64,000 nucleotides of DNA, from assembly GCA_028274465.1 (NCBI GenBank), contig CM051456.1, positions 89,452,753 through 89,516,752 of the forward strand, given 5' to 3'. This DNA comes from Plantago ovata. Its lineage: Eukaryota > Streptophyta > Magnoliopsida > Lamiales > Plantaginaceae. Position 1 is the stretch's first letter; each line of letters begins with the position of its first letter. The notes below the pieces were generated by a model. That model saw only the letters and a program-made list of their open reading frames with translations, did no database searches and was not told where the DNA came from. Below, piece after piece: positions 10,363 through 21,343 of the stretch. The position numbers were made by a program, and so were the translations under genes.

Positions 10363-11681
10363 TGATGAATGTGTATTTTACACTTTCATTTAGGTCTTTT
10401 TCACCTATTTTAGCTATCCTCTATGTTAATTTAGCTATATTTTAGTGCATTTTATTAGAATAGTGTCACGTTTCCCTTTAGTTTTTATTTTACAGGTTTT
10501 GGTTGAAAAACGAGGATTTCAGGGCAATTATATTGAAGTTGACAAGGAATTGGTGTTCCAGAAGCCTATTTGGAGTATCTGAAGGTTTCCGGATAGGATT
10601 TGAAGTCTAGGGGTCGAATCTGGAGGTTAGAAGGCCACTAGAAGTCAGAAACCAAGTCCGAAAAGGGGAAGAAATCCAAAAATGCGTCGAAATGCGGAAA
10701 TTCCGGAAAAATACTCCCGGGCTAATAGCCCGGGATGTGGGGCGAATCGACCCACACCAGGCGACTCGCCTGGTGTGTGGGGCCCTTCGCCCCACACTAT
10801 TTCGAACATTATATATAGTTGCTCAGTTTTTCTCCGAAATTCATACTTTTCCAGACCTATTCTCTCACCTTTCTCTGTAGTTTTAGGTAGGAACTTCCCA
10901 GAGCCTGTTCTTGGGGTTCATAGCTTAGGAGATACCTTTTTAGCAGTTTGGAGCTTGTAAGATTCCAATTCTTCGGAGACTGACAACCTTCGGTAACATT
11001 GTATCTTACAGTTTTTCTACTTATTTTTATATATCTTTCAATATGTTTTCTTCTATGATTTCTGTTGATTGCATGACAACTATGAGTAGCTAAACTTATC
11101 GTTGGTGATAGTATGTGAATTCTTAGCGAAGGGTTGATAATTATGCTAATGGCTATATCGCGCATTATACTCCGTGTTATTGCTTTATTTCTTTGATCTA
11201 GCAGAATCTATATCTTCGTATGTTGATTAATTATTATGCACAATTGGACATTAGTCGTTGACCTATCAGAATCTATATCTTCGTAGTGTTGAATAATTAC
11301 GGAACACAATTGGACAATAGTGTTTGACCTATCAGAATCTATATCTTCGTATTGTTTGATAATTACAACAGGATAATTTATTGATCAAAGATCTCCATGC
11401 AGGACCGAGGAATTTACGCATGATTATTGACCCGTTATGCTTTGAAGGACCATACTATCACCAATCTCCATTATCTGTTAGAAAAACCTTTGCTATAACG
11501 TCTGCTGTTTTATATTCTAAATTAGATTTGATAAAGCTAGTTATAGTCCTTAGAGATCGACACTCGAGGTTATTCTACTGCTACACTACGGTTTTCGTTG
11601 TAGTTGTGAATTGCCTTTGGCTAAATAAGAAATTTATTTGACTGATTCGCGTTGGAACACGACAACCAGCGCGTTCCATCA
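10363..11681 (+). repeat. 5' LTR of the gag-only element
   Basis: Starts TGATGAATG and ends gttccatca. It carries a stack of GC-rich hairpins (10716-10797) some 10 bp upstream of a TATA-like tatatata stretch (10810-10815), which looks like the promoter. Three related copies of atcagaatctatatcttcg lie at about 11200-11355. Confidence 0.9.
10716..10797. promoter_or_regulatory. Triple GC-rich hairpin in the LTR, upstream of the TATA region
   Basis: Three stems follow each other: an 8-bp stem with loop aat (10716-10734), an 11-bp stem with loop act (10753-10777) and an 8-bp stem (10775-10797) that overlaps the second. The 3' LTR keeps the array with substitutions (about 17290-17372). Conservation in both LTRs and position near the likely transcription start suggest a structural or regulatory role; this is inference. 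Confidence 0.6.
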
Positions 11682-11684
11682 AAT

Positions 11685-11702
11685 TGGCACCGTTGCCGGG
11701 GA
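11685..11702 (+). promoter_or_regulatory. Primer-binding site (tRNA-Asp type)
   Basis: TGGCACCGTTGCCGGGGA begins three bases after the 5' LTR. It matches the 3' end of plant tRNA-Asp as used by Athila/Tat elements, with one difference (A for G at the fifth base). Confidence 0.8.
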
Positions 11703-11826
11703 CTATTCTCCTTTTTTCTGTTTAATTTATTTATATTTTCAGCATTCAATTCCTAATTCTATTAGTTTTAGTTTTCCTTTTTAATCTCTCTCTGATACTG
11801 CTTTCCTAGTCTGTTACAGATAGTGT

Positions 11827-12965
11827 ATGCCACATACACGATCTAGGGGAAAACCGCTTGCTGATTCAATTGCTGAGGTCGACAGAGTCTACCACCAAAG
11901 AAGGCAACTACTTCAAAGGCGTGAGCTAGAGGAAATAGAGGATACCGATTTCTCTGAATCTCTACACAGTCTTTTCAAGGAAATCGACGGAATGGCAGAA
12001 GCTAGACCACTGAAAGCATGGGTTCAACCCTCCAAGGATCGTATGAGGGGACCGACGATTGTTCTTTCGTTTGCAACTCGAGATCTGAAAATCAAGAACC
12101 ATGCATTCCAACAACTTCCGAGGTTCTATGGCTTAGCAAGGGAAGATGTGATGGGGTACTTGCACGATATCGATGATTTCGTCAACCAACTCCCACGACC
12201 CGGAGCTGAAATAACAACGGATGAGTTGAGGATGAAGGTTTTTGCTATGGGGCTTGGCGACAGAGCCAAGTCATGGTTGAGTTCTCTACCAACAGGCTCG
12301 CTGGACACTTGGGAGAAGGTTTCAGCTTTCATGGAAAAATACTTCCCTCACACCTTGACTACCGCGCTAAAGGCGCAAATCACTGGATTCAAGCAGGACT
12401 ATGATGAGACCATCTACACCGCGTTTGAGAGGTTCCAAGATCTCACGAACAAGTGCCCTCACCATGATTTTAACCTTTCTGACCTAGTCCAACACTTCTA
12501 CAATGGACTAACCTTCGAGAACCAACAAGTGGTGGATTGCCAATGCCGAGGCAATATTTGGGAGGAAACCGCAGAAGCCGTCTGGGCAGTTTTCGAAAGG
12601 CTTGCTAAGGGTTCGCAGTTCAAGGACCCAAGGGCAATGGTTAGGAGACGTGGACCTGAAGCTCCACCGACTCAAGAAGCCCCTATGTATAGGGGAATGG
12701 GGATCAATTCGAGTGCTTTACCAACGAATTGAAGCAAGTCCTCAAGAGCGCCACTGGAACAACTCTTTCAAACGAAGTTTGCCGAATATGCAAGAACTAT
12801 GGACATGGAGCTCATATGTGTAGATCGGAGCTTGCGTATGATGATGGCAACTGGGCTCAAAGAGGCGAAGAGGAAGCCTTTGCTACGGAGTTTGGTACTC
12901 AAGAAGCTAGCTACGGACAAGATGGTAGGAATTCTCGAGGTGGATTTTGGAGAAGAGGGTTCTGA
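11827..12965 (+). pseudogene. Retrotransposon gag with zinc knuckle, frameshifted
   Basis: The first frame (11827-12732, 301 residues, MPHTRSRGKPLADSI) has the retrotransposon gag core (WLSSLPTGSLDTWEKVSAFM, then FERFQDLTNKCPHH). A frameshift near 12728 leads to 12729-12965, which holds a CCHC zinc knuckle (CRICKNYGHGAHMC). Gag builds the virus-like particle and the knuckle binds element RNA. A further frame (about 13150-13454) joins gag to the protease and ends in an acidic stretch before a TAA. Confidence 0.8.
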
Positions 12966-13457
12966 AACAATCAAGGATATGCACCGGCTAGCCAAACTTA
13001 TGGCCCTAACCAAGACCGTAGTAGGCTTAACTATGGTAATGACCACTGCGAAAACCCCGCTCCGAAAGAGCCACCGAAGTCGAAGTCGGCTCAACTGATG
13101 GAGACCTTGCAAAAGATGGTTGATCACACCCAAAGTTTTCTCAAACGTTATGAATAAGATTCTGAGAAGACTAGGGCAAGGCTTGATAGGTTGGAAGAGA
13201 GCACTAGGCTTGCCCATCAAAAGATGCAAGAGTTGATCGACCGAGGAGCAAGTAGGGAGCAACGCAAGCTGCCTAGCAACACTGAGAAGTCGATGTCCAT
13301 TACCTTGGTGGGTGATCTACCTGTCACCATTAAGAAGGTTGCTAAGGGCGAGAGTTGCGAGGGGGAAGTGCCCCAACATGCTAAGGAAGAAGAGAAGGAC
13401 CTTGGTTCTGACGAGAGTAAAGAGGAGCAAGAGGATCCCGAGCCACTCCCTTAAAGT

Positions 13458-13976
13458 TTCGATGTTAAGGTCGGGATTGGGGAACTTGAAGATGTCCGTG
13501 CCACACTAGACACGGGATCCTACTCTAATGTGCTCCCTTTGAATGTGTTCGAGAAGAGTAGCCTTGGAAAACTACCTGTGCCTAAGGCTATTGTGCAATT
13601 GGCGGATGGATCCTTTGTGAGACCCAAAGGCGTTGTGAAGAATGTATTGGTCAAGATTGGTGAAGCTTCTGTATACACCAATTTCGTAGTTATGTCGGCA
13701 TCTACACCTGGGACGGGGGATGTCATTCTCTTAGGGCGAACGTTCTTGACTAAGCTACGCTCCGTAATGGATATCTACCGAAGGACTTGCACTATTGAAG
13801 TGGAGGGCAAGCAACATGTGTTGCGAGCCATATCTGATCCACCTGATCCACCTGATATTTCTCACACTGTTGACTACAGTGGTCTTAATGTCTATGTTCA
13901 TTCTTATTCACAGGTTCAAGGCATGAGGAGGAGATCCATGAAGGGGAAGTCTAGTACCCTCAAGAAGAAGAGCTAG
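13458..13976 (+). pseudogene. Retropepsin-like aspartic protease domain
   Basis: Reads FDVKVGIGELEDVRATLDTG and continues to a stop at 13976. The active-site motif is LDTGS, then SNVLPL, with LGRTFL as the usual distal ILG-type motif. It normally cleaves the polyprotein. It lies right after the gag stop at 13452-13454 and ends without leading to reverse transcriptase. No frame of pol follows in the 3 kb downstream. Confidence 0.8.
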
Positions 13977-14224
13977 GCGCAGACAGGAGTCGAGTCAAAG
14001 ACTTTAAACAATGGCGCTATCCGGGAGGCAACCCGGGGTTTTTATCGCTTTCTTTACCGCTTTATTGCATGCATTCATACTTGAACAATTTGCTTTTCAT
14101 ATGTGAATTTGTTCGTCTCTGTGTCGTATGTGCTTATGTTATGTTTGAGTGACATTTTTCGAGTGATTTTTTGAGGAAAATGGATTTCGGGGACTACAAA
14201 ACGCATTTTTTCGAAACATTCGTC

Positions 14225-14340
14225 TCCCCACCTCCTGAGGTGGGGGGCGAATCGCCCTACGAGTCCAGAGCGCGCGCGCGCGCGCTCCGGACGCCCGGGG
14301 CGATTTGCCCCGCAGGCGGGGCAATTCGCCCCACGACCTG
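14225..14340. repeat. GC-rich hairpin cluster inside the gag-only element
   Basis: Contains a 6-bp cacctc stem, an alternating gc run of 14 bases, and a 16-bp stem with one mismatch (14297-14312 with 14317-14332). It reuses the ggggcgaat words of the LTR hairpins although surrounding sequence is unrelated. Confidence 0.7.
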
Positions 14341-15102
14341 CAGAATGATAAATCGGGGTTCTCCCTCATTTTTCTTCATTTCACTTCATCTTCTTCCTTT
14401 AAACTCCAAAAATTCCTCCATTTTCAAAATACCTTCATAACTTCTTCATATTTCCACCAAATTTTGTGTTCTTTAGCTTCAATCGAAGCCCGTTACGTGT
14501 TCTTTCTTTTCATCCGAACAAATCTCTTCCTAGTTCATTCAATCTTTGGATTTGAGGTAATCTCACATGAACCCTAATTTTCAAATTTGGGGTTTTTTTG
14601 ATTTATGCTTCAATTAAGCTTGTATGATGTATGGGTTGATGATTTATGTGATTAGAAACGTTATTCATTATCAATTGCATGTTCAATTAGGCTTGGTTTG
14701 TTGGTTTGAGATTTTTTGTTATTAGATGATATATCTTGGCAGGAAATGTATCTTTTACTTTCATTCCATGTTTAAACATGTGTTTGTTGATATGATAGAT
14801 GTGGATGTAATGGTAGAATGCATGATTGATGAAGTTGAGGATTTATGTTGTTAGATTTTTGATTACTATGGTATGGATTGAACCTTGTGATTCAAGGCAT
14901 TTGTTGTTTAGCAAGAGCATAATGTGATATGTTATTGTAGTAGTTACATTGATATGTTGCGTGATGAAGTAGCTAGACTAGACATTGGGTTTTTGAGGAG
15001 TTGGATTGTTGTAGATATTGCTCGTTTGTTCGCTCGTACATTTACGTATGCATAAAGTCTGTTTTGCGTCATACAAGATACTAATTGCTGTTTGTAGGAA
15101 TC
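14341..15102 (+). other. 5' leader with intron of the extra ORF
   Basis: A CT-rich leader (14370-14555) ends at a good donor (ggatttgag/gtaatc near 14556). A T-rich intron then ends in tttgtag at 15098, just ahead of the ATG at 15103. The arrangement looks like an independent transcription unit, not a retroviral frame. Confidence 0.5.
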
Positions 15103-15981
15103 ATGGCTCCAAGAGGATCGAGGAGAGCTGGCTCGAGCAAAAAGGGGAAGGGAGTAGCATCAAGCTCCCAACCTTCTCACCACATGTACGAGATGTCTTT
15201 AGCTGCGATAGAGGTGCGTCAAAGGCTAGAAGCGGAGCTTGTCGACGGGGGAAGATCGATCATTCCAGACAGGAGGATTGATATTCCAGAGTCAGCAGCT
15301 GGAACGGCGGGGTATAGGACGCTATCACGATTGGCATCAAGAAGGAATTGGGTTTGGTACAGTTCCAACAGGTTCAAGGGGTACGACGTGAGCCTCCTCC
15401 AAGAGTTCTACACTGGATACACAGATCTCGAGGAGAAGAATGGGGTACTAGTTCGAGGCCTGATAATACCATGGACACCAGAGTCCATTTCTTCATTCAT
15501 CCATTTTGGGCATTAGGAGTTCACAGGGAGCGACCATGCCTACCTGTATTCGAGGGCCTCTAGGGGGATAGGAAGACATATTACGGACGTGATCTGCAAC
15601 AGGGAGTACAGATATCCAGAAATCGGGGGAGAACCTGCACGGATCCGTCAGAGCGACCTTAGCATTGAGGCTAAGATGATGAGGAAATTTTGCATCTTCA
15701 ACTTGATCCCTAGGAACAATGACACATGGATACAACCATATTATGCCGAGCTCCTCTACTGCTTGATAGACAGACATCGGATCGACATCGGGCACATCAT
15801 GTATGAAGAGTATGAGCGCCACTAGGAAAAGAAGAAGAAACCCTTCATCTTTCCGAGCTTCATCACTGCCTACTGCAAATATCATAGGGTCTTATGGTTG
15901 TTTTCCCGAGTAATTATGTACCTAAGAGGCAACAAGTCTTCACCATGCTTTGAGATTGCTAAATGCCTAGGAAGGAGGTAG
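15103..15981 (+). pseudogene. Extra ORF of the gag-only element (plant transposon protein-like), two in-frame TAG
   Basis: One frame of 292 codons from MAPRGSRRAGSSKKGKG to a TAG at 15979, broken only by TAG codons at 15514 and 15823. Its start is basic and low in complexity; the middle (WYSSNRFKGYDVSLLQEFYTG, then IPWTPESISSFI) and later LYCLIDRHRIDIGHIMY resemble the putative plant transposon protein domain that accompanies Athila-like elements. The function of that domain is unknown. That only TAG codons break the frame suggests former CAG or TGG codons. Identification is by memory of the family pattern and is moderate. Confidence 0.6.
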
Positions 15982-16935
15982 TGTGAGGTTGTGTAATGCT
16001 TTGTTTATAACCTATTCTTCCGAATAGGTTTGGGGAGGGGGTTACACCATCATTAGACTTGTTTTTCGTTTTTTATTTCCGTATTGTGAGTTTATTTTTT
16101 TTCCTTTCTCGTAAAATTTTGTACTCCAACCTATTCTTTCGAATAGGTTTGGGGAAGTCGTTGTGAGTCATTTTGTTTCTCTTTTTGTTATGCTACTGCT
16201 GGCTAAAAAATCGAAAAAAAAAGAAAGAAAAATTCCAGGAAAAAAGAAAAAAAAGAAAAAAAGAAACTGGAAAGAAAAAAAGAGAAAAGACCCCAAAAAA
16301 GCAAAGGAGGGTCCAAAAAGAAAGCCAAATAGCAGTTTGGCAAAGTGTTGTGTCTCATTTTCTAATTCTTGTAATGTTCGTAATCGTGTTGTAATTTTCT
16401 ATCTTTTCTTTTGTTTTTGAGTGTCATCTGTTCTAGACCACCCTCGTCCTGCCATTCAGGAAGTGGTGAATAGCTTAAGACTTTACTTGAGAGACGGGTA
16501 GAATAGGGGAGTGTTATCTTTTATAGGGACCCTCCTTCGTTTGATGAGAGTCAGTACTGGTTCGACCTCTTTGAGGGAAAGTCTTAAACTTGGTGAACAA
16601 CAGTAAGTCCTCAGTTTCATAGGCACGGGACAACCATTCGTATCTTAGCATGCTTCATTACGTCGTCACTGACTAGGTCCAGGTAGAGAATGTTACGAGA
16701 GACTATCTTGTCTTAACATAAGTGTTTATGTGGATGTGTATGAGTCAATCGAGGTATTCTTCAACCTATATTCATGCTTTGATTTATATGGTTTTTGTTC
16801 ATATGTTTTTTGATAGATTCAGTAGATTAGTTCATTTTACTTGGCATGAGACTCCATTTTGTGTCTTGCATTGTTTTTTGCATTAGAGTCTAGCTTAGTT
16901 GCTTGAGGACAAGCAAAGGTTCGGTTTGGGGAGTT
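15982..16935 (+). other. 3' untranslated region and polypurine tract of the gag-only element
   Basis: Non-coding. It has two copies of acctattctt.cgaataggtttggg (about 16010 and 16130), an A-rich lysine-coding stretch (16200-16325), and ends in the purine tract ggtttggggag immediately before the 3' LTR. Confidence 0.7.
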
Positions 16936-18257
16936 TGATTAATGTGTATTTTACACTTTCATTTAGGTCTTTTTCACCTATTTTAGCTATCCTCTATGTT
17001 AATTTAGCTATATTTTAGTGCATTTTATTAGAATAGTGTCACGTTTCTCTTTAGTTTTTATTTTACAGGTTTTGGTTGAAAAACGAGGATTTAAGGGCAA
17101 TTATATTGAAGTTGACAAGGAATTGTTGTTCCAGAAGCCTATTTGGAGTATCTGAAGGTTTCCAGATAGGATTTGAAGTCTAGGGATCGAATCTGGAGGT
17201 TAGAAGGCCACTAGAAGTCAGAAACCGAGTCCGAAAAGGGGAATAAATCAAAAAACGCGTCGAAAACGCGGAAATTCCGGAAAAATACTCCCGGGCGAAT
17301 CGCTCGGGATGTGGGGCGAATCGCCCCACACCAGGCGACTCGCCCGGTGTGTGTGGCCCTTCGCCCCACATTATTTCGAACACTATATATAGTTGCTCAG
17401 TTTTTCTCCGAAATTCATACTTTTCCAGACCTATTCTCTCACCTTTCTCTGTAGTTTTAGGTAGGAACTTCCCAGAGCCTGTTCTGGGGGTTCATAGCTT
17501 AGGAGATACTTTTTCTTAGCGGTTTGGAGCTTGTAAGATCGCAATTCTTCGGAGACTGACAACCTTCGGTAACATTGTATCTTACAGTTTTTCTACTTAT
17601 TTTTATATATCTTTCAATATGTTTTCTTCTATGATTTATGTTGATTGCATGACAACTATGAGTAGCTAAACTTATCGTTGGTGATAGTATGTGAATTCTT
17701 AGCGAAGGGTTGATAATTATGCTAATGGCTATATCGCGCATTATACTCCGTGTTATTGCTTTATTTCTTTGATCTAGCGGAATCTATATCTTCGTATGTT
17801 GATTAATTATTATGCACAATTGGACATTAGTCGTTGACCTATCAGAATCTATATCTTCGTAGTGTTGAATAATTACGGAACACAATTGGACAATAGTGTT
17901 TGACCTATCAGAATCTATATCTTCGTAGTGTTTGATAATTACAACAGGACAATTTATTGATCAAAGATCTCCATGCAAGACCGAGGAATTTACGCATGAT
18001 TATTATCCCGTTATGCTTTGAAGGACCATACTATCACCAATCTCCATTATCTGTTAGAAAAACCTTTGCTATAACGTCTGCTGTTTTATATTCTAAATTA
18101 GATTTGATAAAGCTACTTATAGTCCTTAGAGATCCACACTCGAGGTTATTCTACTGCTACACTACGGTTTTCGTTGTAGTTGTGAATTGCCTTTGGCTAA
18201 ATAACAAATTTATTTGACTGATTCGCGTTGGAACACGACAACCAGCGCGTTCCATCA
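16936..18257 (+). repeat. 3' LTR of the gag-only element
   Basis: Starts TGATTAATG, ends gttccatca and matches the 5' LTR along its length with scattered substitutions. The first bases differ (gatt against gatg), as do a few bases in the hairpins. Confidence 0.9.
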
Positions 18258-18262
18258 GCAGG

Positions 18263-18717
18263 TTGCAACGGCTTCTGTTCAGGTCTCTGGTGAGGTGACG
18301 GGTACTGGCTCGTACGGCCAGCAACCTGGTGACGTTTTTGGGTATCAGGTAGGAAGTTTCGGTGCGCAAGGGCAGCAGCTGGGGTCATCTGGGGTCGATT
18401 TCCCCGGTCAGCAGCAACATGTGAGTGTAGGAGACTGTGGCGATGTGGCGGATTTGATACCGCAGCAGGTAGGGGTTAGTTCTGGCTCGAGTGTTTCTAT
18501 GGGGGCTGATGGGGAAGGATTTCGGGGTGCAGGGAGTTGCGAGGATGAGGCTTGGGTTTTGTGGACGGTGGCGGAAGATGTGGGGTTACTTGATTGTGGT
18601 GAGAAGAGTGTGGCTTTAAATTCGTTTGAGTCATGGGAAGCTCGCGATAGGGGTGTCGTGGTGTCAGTTTCTGTTGGTTTGGGTGATTCTGCTGTGGTTC
18701 CCCATGCGGATTCTTAG
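18263..18717 (+). pseudogene. L1 ORF1, C-terminal part
   Basis: Continues the ORF1 frame across the LTR element: the codon split by the insertion is restored when one gcagg is removed. The stretch is rich in Gln, Gly and Ser and ends at a TAG at 18715-18717, overlapping the first codons of ORF2. Confidence 0.7.
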
Positions 18718-21343
18718 TTTCAATATACGCGGCTTGGGTTCGGGGATTAAGCGAAGAGAGGTGGCAGAGCTGGTCCGGAAGGAAAGGGTGGATTTCTTGT
18801 GTTTCCAAGAAACGAAGCTCGGTTATGTAGATAGAGGTTTGGTTCGACGGTTGTGGGGTTCTGATGGGTTCGATTGGGCGTTTAGTGGGGCGAATGGGTT
18901 TTCTGGTGGTCTGTTGTGTATTTGGGATAGGGATATGTTTGTTCGGAGTGGTTTATGGGGTGATGACGGGTTCTTGGAGGTGTCCGGGGTGTGGGAGGGT
19001 GTTTCTGTGTGCATTGTTGATGTGTATGGGCAGTGTTCGACGGGGGGAGAGTGGAGTTGTGGCGGGCTCTGAAGGAGAGGGTGGTAGGTGGTGCGGTGGA
19101 TAAATGGTGTATTTGTGGGGATTTTAATGTGGTGCAAAGTCCTTCGGAGCGGCGTGGTTTGGGTGTACGGGAGGTGTCACAGGATATGAGTGCATTTAAT
19201 GCCTTCATTGAGGATGTGGAGTTGTTGGATTTGCCTTTGAATAGGCGTCGGTTCACATGGTATCGGAAGAATGGAAGTTGCTGCAGTAGGTTGGATCGTT
19301 TCTTACTGTCAAAAGGGTGGGTTGAGAAGTGGAAATATTTATCTCAGTATGGGTTGCGGAGGAGAGTGTCGGACCATGCCGCTGAACTTCTGAGTTCGGG
19401 TAGGTTGGATTGGGGCCCTTGTCCTTTTCGTTATGTTAGTGGTTGGCAGAAGAACGAGGGTTTTGTGGCGTTAGTTCGAAGGGTGTGGGCTACAACTACG
19501 GTGGAAGGGTGGGGTGGTTTTGTGTTAAAGGAGAAGTTAAAGGGTGAGATTAAGCAATGGCTAGGTGAGAACATGGCGGATTTATATGGGAAGATATTAC
19601 ATCTTTCTAAGGAGCTGGTGCGACTCGATGCTGCTTTTGAGGATGATTCGGGGCCTATTATTTCGGAGTTGGGGGGGGGAGGAGTTTTTGTTGACTACTT
19701 CACGGTTGATGTTCGGTGGATCCGAGGAGCAATCGGATCATTATCAGTTGGTTCATGATAGGCTGCGGGAGGCTTTGGAGCTTCAGTGTTCTATTCGGTA
19801 TCAGCAGTCGAGGATTCGTTGGGGGAAGGAGGGTGATGCTAATTCTAGCTTTTTCCATGCATGTGTGAAGATGAGGGGGCGTATGCGTGCTACTGAGGGG
19901 TTGCGTATTAATAGGGTGTGGGTTGACGAGGTGCAGCGTGTGAAGGAGGGTGTGCGGCGGTATTTTAGTAGTCATTTTGCTAATCGGAATGAAAGTGGGT
20001 TGCGGATGGGTCCACTTCCTTGTACGCGGTTGTCAGGAGCGGCTAGTGGGTTGTTAGAAAGGTGTTTTGATATGGAGGAGATTAAGAAGGCGGTGTGGGA
20101 TTGTGGTGTGGATAAGAGTCCGGGGCCTGATGGGTTTAATTTCCACTTTTATAGGTTCTTTTGGGAGGAAGTGAAGGGGGATGTAGAGAGGTTTGTATCG
20201 GAGTTTCATTCGAATGCGAAGTTGGTGAAAGGGTTGAACAACACGTTTATTACTCTGATTCCGAAGAAGGTAAATCCGGTGGCTATTGAGGAATTTCGGC
20301 CGATTTCGCTTATTGGGAGTGGTTACAAAATTCTAGCGAAGTTGCTTGCAAATAGGTTGAGTGGGGTCTTGGAGGAGTTGATTTCTCCAAATCAATCAGC
20401 TTTTGTGGGCTCTAGGAATATAATGGAGAGTGTTTTGGTTGCTAATGAGGTGGTGAGTGAGGCTAAGAAGAAGAAGAAGGGCCTTTTTGCTTTTAAGATT
20501 GATTTCGAAAAAGCTTACGACTCGGTGCGGTGGGATTTTCTGGAGGAGATGATGTGTCGGATGGGTTTTGGTGAGCGATGGATTCGTTGGATTATGGAGT
20601 GCGTGTCTTCGGCTTCGTCCTCGGTGTTAGTGAATGGGAGCCCTGGGAAGGAGTTTCCATTACAGCGAGGGTTGAGGCAAGGTGATCCTTTATCTCCTTT
20701 TTTGTTTCTCATAGTTGCTGAGGGTTTGGGTCAGATGGTGAATAAAGATGTGGCGGAAGGGGCGTACTCCCTGTATCGTGTGGGGAAGGAGGGGGTATGT
20801 GTTTCTCATTTGCAGTTTGCAGATGATACGATATTTTTTGGGGAAGCTCTGGAGTCCAATATTGTAGTATTGAAGACTATCTTGCGGAGCTTTGAGGGTG
20901 TTTCCGGATTGAAGATTAATTTCAAGAAGAGTTGTTTGGTGGGGTTGGGTGTGGAGGACGAGTTGATTGCTGATTGGGCTACTAGGTTGAATGGTAAAGT
21001 TGATAGGTTTCCTTTCATCTATCTTGGTTTACCGATTGGAGACAAGGAGCGTGGTGTGAAAATGTGGAGGGGGGTGGTTGATAAGGTGAAAAAGAGGTTA
21101 AATCATTGGGAGCATAAGTATCTTTCTCTTGGTGGCAGAGTGGTTCTGTTGAAGTCCGTTCTAAGTTCTTTGCCAATTTATTATTTGTCGTTTTTTCATG
21201 CTCCTAGTGCGGTGATTCGTGAGCTCACTGCTCTCCAAAGGAATTTCTTGTGGGGTTCGTCAGTAGTGAGGGAGAAGAAGGTTGCATGGGTGAAATGGGA
21301 GCAGGTGTGTGCGCCGAAGGAGAAGGGAGGCTTGGGGGTGAAG
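18704..21343 (+). pseudogene. L1 ORF2: endonuclease and reverse transcriptase, frameshifted
   Basis: Starts MRILSFNIRGLG, overlapping the ORF1 end by 14 bases. The apurinic-type endonuclease has NIRGLG, FCFQETK-like CFQETK, GDFNVV and SDHA. The reverse transcriptase has [38 protein letters not shown] and the catalytic QFADDT (20815-20832). Two frame changes fall in runs of G (19042-19047 and 19671-19679). The frame is then open to 21343, where the solo LTR enters after GGLGVK. The protein nicks DNA and primes reverse transcription at the nick. Confidence 0.9.

Larger units (their letters stand above)
10363..18257 (+). mobile_element. Non-autonomous LTR retrotransposon with gag and protease only (TR-GAG type, gypsy-like)
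   Basis: The LTRs 10363-11681 and 16936-18257 are about 97-98% alike by eye, start TG, end CA, and the element is flanked by gcagg (10358-10362, 18258-18262). A primer-binding site matching tRNA-Asp except for one base follows the 5' LTR, and a purine-rich tract precedes the 3' LTR. Inside are a gag gene, a zinc knuckle, an aspartic protease and an extra ORF, but no reverse transcriptase, RNase H or integrase. It must have used enzymes of another element. The tRNA-Asp primer suggests an Athila/Tat-like gypsy relative. Confidence 0.9.

Noticed and set aside
16163..16420. Lysine-rich ORFs of 73-85 codons
   Set aside because: Produced by an A-rich tract in the 3' untranslated region of the gag-only LTR element.
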